From contig CM022371.1 in NCBI GenBank assembly GCA_011800155.1, forward strand, positions 3,596,001 to 3,660,000: 64,000 nt of DNA, given 5' to 3'. The position numbers were made by a program, and so were the translations under genes. Positions 59,272 to 64,000 of this stretch are shown here, in pieces. The notes beneath the pieces were generated by a model. It made no database searches, was not told where the DNA came from, and was given only the letters and a program-made list of their open reading frames with translations. Source of the DNA: Flammulina velutipes (taxonomy: Eukaryota; Basidiomycota; Agaricomycetes; Agaricales; Physalacriaceae). Each line of letters starts with the position of its first letter. Position 1 is the first letter of the stretch.

Positions 59272-61094
59272 ATGTCGAGTGTTACTGGCGCGACAGACAA
59301 TTTTGTGAGTATGTGCGACCGAATGTTGTCAGAGCCACCGAGCATGCTGGAAGTGTCGTTGCCTTATTTGCACTTTGCATGGGTAAGTGATGTTCTCTCT
59401 CTCAGGACGTAACCCATTCCTCTTGTAGAAAGCATTCTGCGAGCACACGGGGGAAGAGGATGTGTCTGACATCGTCACCCGGGCCGAACTGGAGCCTTTT
59501 CGTTGCGTGTTGCAACGGGCACAGCTATCGTATCGAGGTAGTTGGGATGCGCTCACCACGTTTCCGTTCAATCGGCTTGGTCTTGGCTCTCCACTCTTTC
59601 CATCGTCTGGTGGTGCGCCCCCGTCTCTGCCTCCAGCAGTCGTAGCGGCGGAATCTCTACCATCTGGACCAGGGAACAGCAATCAGGGCGCGGACAGTGC
59701 CATGGTCGTCGATCAACCTGCCGGTCTCCTTCCGCTTCCTTCGCCAAACCAATCACCTGTGGATGTCCTCAAGGACACCACCAACAACGGATCTAGTACC
59801 AATATGTCTGTTGACGGAAATTCTCTTCCCATGGTGGGTGAGTGTTTCGGTCCTACCGTTTCGTTTTTCTTTTCTTAATTGCAGAGCCAAGCGGCGTCTT
59901 CACCCGCCCTCACGCCATCGATCAGTGTGGAAGGTGACTTTGAGGACGTTGATGATGAGAACGTAGACGCCGCTGGGCGAATTCCCACTATAGATGCTGC
60001 TGTTGCCAAAGCACCTACAGTCCCGTTCCCGGCCCATCCAGCCCATTCGTTCCGATACGAAGTTATCCAAAACCACTGTGGGCTCCCCAACTACGCAAAG
60101 AAAGGCCATGACCGCAAGTACGCGTACAGGAAGCGCGAGATCGTTGAGGCCGTGCGTGCTAACCTTATGAACGGGACTCTTATGGTCGGTCTATTCCGCT
60201 TTCTCTTCCTCTTCGTTCCAGGTAGACTGAACGCTTTGTGTAGATTTATGATCCTCCCTGCCCTGGTTGCATAAAACGAGGACCGTCCTTTCTGGGTTCT
60301 TGCTGTATTGGGTTTACTGCGTCGCCAAAAGGTCGGTGCTTCAATTGTACTATCCTCCATGGCAGAGGGTGTCTGCCTGATGACGGTGCAACCGTCGTCG
60401 TGGAATCGAACTTGGTAGATGATCGCAGTGCGGTGGCAAAGAAGGGAAGTCGTCCCAACAGGTCTGCCATAGCCTCACAACATCTGTCGAGAAAAATGAC
60501 CCCCGACAACCACTCGTCGCCAACCGAGTTGTCTCACACTCACAGAGTTGGACACGGTGCAGCTCATAGGACTACGCGACGTCGGCGCACCGTCCAAGTC
60601 GAGCAGCCGCACGGCGTACATGGCTCTCCGGCGTCGAGTATGTTTCCCTCCTTTTGTTCACGCATCTGCTGAGAAAGTTCACTACAGTTGCTCAGGAATG
60701 TCGGCACCAGTTCAACGCTGCGCGCGCTATATTGAGGGCAGTTCAGCGTGAGGTGGATGACGCCATCGACAACACGTTCGCAACAGAAGATTACGTTGTT
60801 CATATGCTCTGTTGTGATGGGGGCAATGAGGGAAAGTGCAACTACATTCGTGTCAATCACTCAGAGGGCGGTAACGACGGTGACGATGGAGGCGGCGACG
60901 AGAGCGACGATGACCACGACGCAGATGGTAACGACATGGAGGAAGAGGACGAGGACGAGGATGATGATGATGCGGGCAACGCCAACGATAGGAACTACAG
61001 GTTGGGAAGGGGTACAGGCGTTGGGAAGCGCAAAGTTAAGGGCAGCAAGGGCAAGCGTGGGACTGTCGGCGCGAACAAGCGGCGCAAGGTGTAG
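59272..61094 (+). CDS. Cys-cluster (zinc-binding-type) nuclear protein
   Basis: Five exons with consistent phases: 59272-59382, 59429-59833, 59885-60184, 60244-60637 and 60688-61094; 538 aa. A low-complexity Pro/Ser region is followed by a basic helical segment (HCGLPNYAKKGHDRKYAYRK) leading into a Cys cluster (CPGC...SCC...GRCFNC...HGRGC, about residues 277-315) that probably binds zinc. Then comes an Arg-rich segment, a short conserved helix (QECRHQFNAARAILRAVQRE), a long Asp/Glu tract and a C-terminal Lys/Arg tail ending NKRRKV. This order is seen in many Agaricomycete proteins of unknown function. The acidic and basic tails suggest a chromatin-associated role, which is inference. It is the last gene of the plus-strand run. 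Confidence 0.7.
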
Positions 61095-62130
61095 AGAGTT
61101 GCTGTATGTACTGTGCTAGCTGCCTGCGGGGTAGTTGTTTTATTTTTTAATCAATCGCCATGTGAAATATTTCAAAAATAAAAATAAAAAATCAGCAATC
61201 ATCAATGTTAGTGCTGAGGATCGAACCCGAAGGTGTTTCATGCAACGTACTTACGATCGTTGATGCGACCACCACCTTCAATTTCGTTATACAACACTCT
61301 CTCATATGAAATGCGAACTACTGGACCGAAACCCTCTCAAGCCCAATGTGGTGTTGGACAGCAGACATGGTGGGCTCGTAAAAATTCTGATAGAGGGTTC
61401 CCTGAAGGTTTATATGTTTAATCTACCCTCTCTACGATATATCTGATAATACCTGTATGAGTCATGTTTGGGACCCCGGACTTTGGTACGATACATAGCA
61501 GCCGAAGTTAGTTGCATCCCCAGCGCTAAGATTCACCATGCAGTCCAAATGAGGCTTGGGCACAAGTTCCAAATCTCCGAATCTTGACTGTGCTGGAACT
61601 TCCAACAGCTGCCTGATAGAGTGGCGCTGCCTCATGGAAAGCATCAGGTGGCGCTGCTACGAATGTTGTAAGCCCCAAAGGGCATGGAGGATGCCGTCAT
61701 GTTTCAGGTCGTCTCGAGTAATAGAATGGGCATACACATGCGGCGTTCGAGGGGCAGGGCCTTCAGGTTTGGGAATCCCATCTTCCGAACTGGAGGGCCA
61801 TGGAGCATGCTCATTCCAATGTATGGTGTTTGGGAGAACCACGATGATAATCAACTTTAGCTCCGGCTCTGACGGCCACGTCATCATCTGACTGTTCTAT
61901 AGACGGAGAACAAAGTAAGTTTGGATCGTAAATTAACTTCTGTATTCGACGTCCCGGTTGGATAGAGTTACAAGGTTGCCTTCCATAGATAGTGTCGGTC
62001 CCTCAATTTAATATCTGATGGCATGCGAAGCCAATGGTTAGGTTATTCTGTGGGGAACGACCATGTTCGTATGAACAGTGCTTCGTTTTCGTAAGCTTGT
62101 TTGTCGCCATAAACTTTTGAGCATTGATTG
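61095..62130. other. Spacer with possible gene remnant
   Basis: No firm gene. A minus-strand frame spanning 61887-61462 is interrupted only by one TAG at 61657-61659, with readable sequence on both sides, so it may be a recently broken gene or two exons. A tRNA T-arm-like motif near 61214-61232 (GGATCGAACCCGAAGG on the plus strand) lacks the other arms. Confidence 0.35.
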
Positions 62131-63236
62131 GTGCAGGACAAGAAACGTTCGCTTATTAACCGAACGTCTTGCATGCTCGAGAATAAATACTCGGGCACCC
62201 ATTATCTGGTTTGCCGCACTCACGCCATGGCGGCGATTCACGATTCTTACCTGCAAGAGGCGGTCAGAAAGTTATATTCCCAGGTCCCAGAGGCTCGTTT
62301 GATACCTCCTGACCCAGATGACACCCCCGAGAAATTTACTGTCCCAAAGTTTCCCAATCCCACAGAATACTATTGTTGGTCCGATCGTCCACCTGTTTCT
62401 GTGTCAGATCCAGCATGGCTCGATAAGCAAATAGTTGAGTTTGGTGTCATTGCATTGATGCCTATGCTGGGTCCAGCTTATCCTGAGTTGTGCGTCGTAT
62501 CTTAGTCCAATTGGTGACTTGTGGTTACTGACAGCCATTTCTAGTTTCTTGTACTGCAAAGTCGTCTCTCCAGACTGTAGCGGTACGGTGATGTGTGTCA
62601 TGCTGAGCATGACTACACACGGGAACGATGTAAGTCGCCGCTGGAAGACACTTGCGTAAGCCGCTTTCTAAATTTCACCTGAAGCTTTTCTGACCGCTTA
62701 GTGTCATACTGTTGAGCGACACGGCTCCGTTGGCACATGTCTTCAGGCAGCGAGCAGTTAGCACGACATTGCGGTTGGTCCCTACTACTACTATGACCCT
62801 CCGAATGTTTGTCGGCCGTATCGAAATCCATGGACTTTCGCTGTTTCGGAGTAACGAAGCAGGGCACGGCAGCCGCAGATGGGCAACGTCAGTCCTCCGG
62901 TCGCTCAAGATCGGAAAATGTCTCGACGTTGGGGCCCAATGGGACCCGGATGACTACGTTCGTAGGTACGTTCGGACTATCTCTGAGATCAGTAAATCTC
63001 TCGACAGGTACGATGGAATCGCAAGCGATGAAGGGTCGTACTTTGGCTTCGAAATTAGCCTTATCAGAGCGGAGCATGAACGTTTGAAGGAGAGCCACTG
63101 TCGCGCGAATGAAGCAGAAGAGAAACGTTTACAATGGGTAGGCTGGGCCAAGGGAGTGGTCAGCGATTGGTATATGTGGCGAGAGCAGTGCATGGCATTG
63201 AATTACCACCCAGATGAGATTGAATACGTAGCCTGA
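62131..63236 (+). CDS. Unrecognised multi-exon protein
   Basis: After a GTGCAG acceptor near 62137 an open frame encodes a Cys/His-containing start (SCMLENKYSGTHYLVCRTHA), then a Pro-rich middle. It splices near 62490 (GTGCGT donor) into a second exon (FLYCKVVSPDCSG...) that ends at a GTAAGT donor at 62630. The downstream frame 62712-63236 ends in a charged helical domain (WVGWAKGVVSDWYMWREQC...). How the last part is joined is unclear: the in-phase frame after the acceptor at 62700 stops early. The paired C...C and C...H positions could bind a metal. The first exon is not identified. Confidence 0.4.
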
Positions 63237-64000
63237 ATACAACTGTACTGGAAATCTATATATCTTGTAGTTTGCAAGTCAATTAAACAAGTAAACGATT
63301 CAGACAAGTAGAGAACTGAGCTATACCACTTTCAGTCGATAATAGTGTGGCCAAAAAGTAGGAGTGTGGTTGCGTAACGCACTGTACTTTGTGTTTCTTG
63401 AAGTTCCCTGTGCCTGTTCTGTTGCGAGTTCACAACCGGTGTCCGTGACATACCTAGCAGCGGGGATCGCCTGATTCAGCGATGATCTACGACGATCCGC
63501 AACGGTACCTAAAGTTGTGCTCAGATGGCGGTGCAGTTGACCCACCGGCACAGCCAAGAGTCAAATCAGCCGTTATAACTCATCATGACATGCACTCTTT
63601 GGTCGGCGACAGGTTAGTTCAGGGCCCGATCCGAAGGGCCGACACTGCATAGGGACCCCGACCGCGCTGATATGGTTATGTCGGAACCGCTGCTGTGTGG
63701 GAACTTTCACACGAGCTGACCAATGTAGTGGCGCAACGTGGAAACCCAGAAATCTCTCATTCTATGAATGGGTGTTATGTCGTACGTCAGCTCTTTTTTG
63801 AGGTGATACTGGCCCGTCGCAGTGGTAGGGGAAAAGCCCGACGAGCTACATGACGAACCTTGTTTGATGATTGGGAATCCTACTTTCCAAACGGGGACTG
63901 TCGTAAACTACCTGATCTGGATTCAGTAGGAACACCGATCGCTATCCCTCTTACTCGTTATCACATCGTCATCCGTAGAAAACACGAATGTCAAGGTATG
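63237..64000. other. Intergenic, nothing recognised
   Basis: No gene, repeat or RNA seen up to the window edge. Confidence 0.5.

Noticed and set aside
1..64000. Telomeric repeats, to support a subtelomeric location
   Set aside because: No TTAGGG or CCCTAA array is present in the window; the subtelomere idea rests only on helicase family resemblance.

Overview
The window looks like nuclear DNA of an Agaricomycete (mushroom-forming basidiomycete). Genes are interrupted by many short introns (mostly 45-65 nt, GTRNGT donors, CTAAC/CTGAC-like branch sites). There are F-box-like/LRR genes of the kind that is heavily expanded in Agaricomycetes, and several large proteins of basidiomycete-type unknown families. 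No rRNA gene, intact tRNA, CRISPR array or telomeric (TTAGGG)n tract is visible.

Layout. (1) 0-12.2 kb is gene-poor: a small two-exon gene (512-992, minus), two tandem F-box-like paralogues (4057-5730 and 6741-8306, plus; the second has a decayed 5' end) and a coiled-coil/membrane protein gene with an apparent frameshift (9839-11047). (2) 12.2-29.7 kb is a head-to-tail duplication of an 8.4-9.1 kb unit (12207-20627 and 20628-29691). Each copy carries a 247-bp tandem-repeat array, one F-box-like gene on the minus strand and the 3' end of the neighbouring large gene. The copies differ by clean indels: a 776-bp segment, a 215-bp insertion, one 247-bp unit and a 43-residue coding gap. (3) 29.4-61.1 kb is a dense island of large multi-exon genes. 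On the minus strand are a gene called here B2 (29.4-36.7 kb) and a gene of roughly 1.9 thousand residues, D2C2 (37.0-43.0 kb). After a degenerate stretch come a short minus gene sharing the C-terminal domain of D2C2 (44.4-45.3), an 883-aa plus-strand gene (45.3-48.1), a small gene (48.2-48.7), a 13-exon helicase gene (48.9-55.1), B1 (55.4-59.0, a paralogue of B2) and a Cys-cluster protein gene (59.3-61.1). (4) 61.1-64 kb is sparse, with one unrecognised multi-exon gene.

The main find is the helicase gene. Its 1831-aa conceptual product has a C2H2-like zinc-finger N-terminus, then a region with a tyrosine-recombinase-like residue pattern (R835, K869, R962-H963, H996, Y1005; the His-to-Tyr spacing of 9 is that of canonical Xer/Crypton recombinases), then a RecQ-type SF2 helicase with a zinc-binding tail. 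D2C2 carries an H-x-D ... H ... R pattern typical of 2-oxoglutarate/Fe(II) dioxygenases (TET/JBP-like spacing). Together with the B1/B2 paralogues, shared domains and recurrent GC-AG introns, this suggests that 29.4-61.1 kb is a coherent, possibly mobile or subtelomere-type gene island. It would combine a recombinase-helicase, a candidate nucleic-acid-modifying oxygenase and several nuclear proteins of unknown function. The element reading, the oxygenase reading and all splice models are inferences from sequence alone; I found no terminal repeats that delimit the island.
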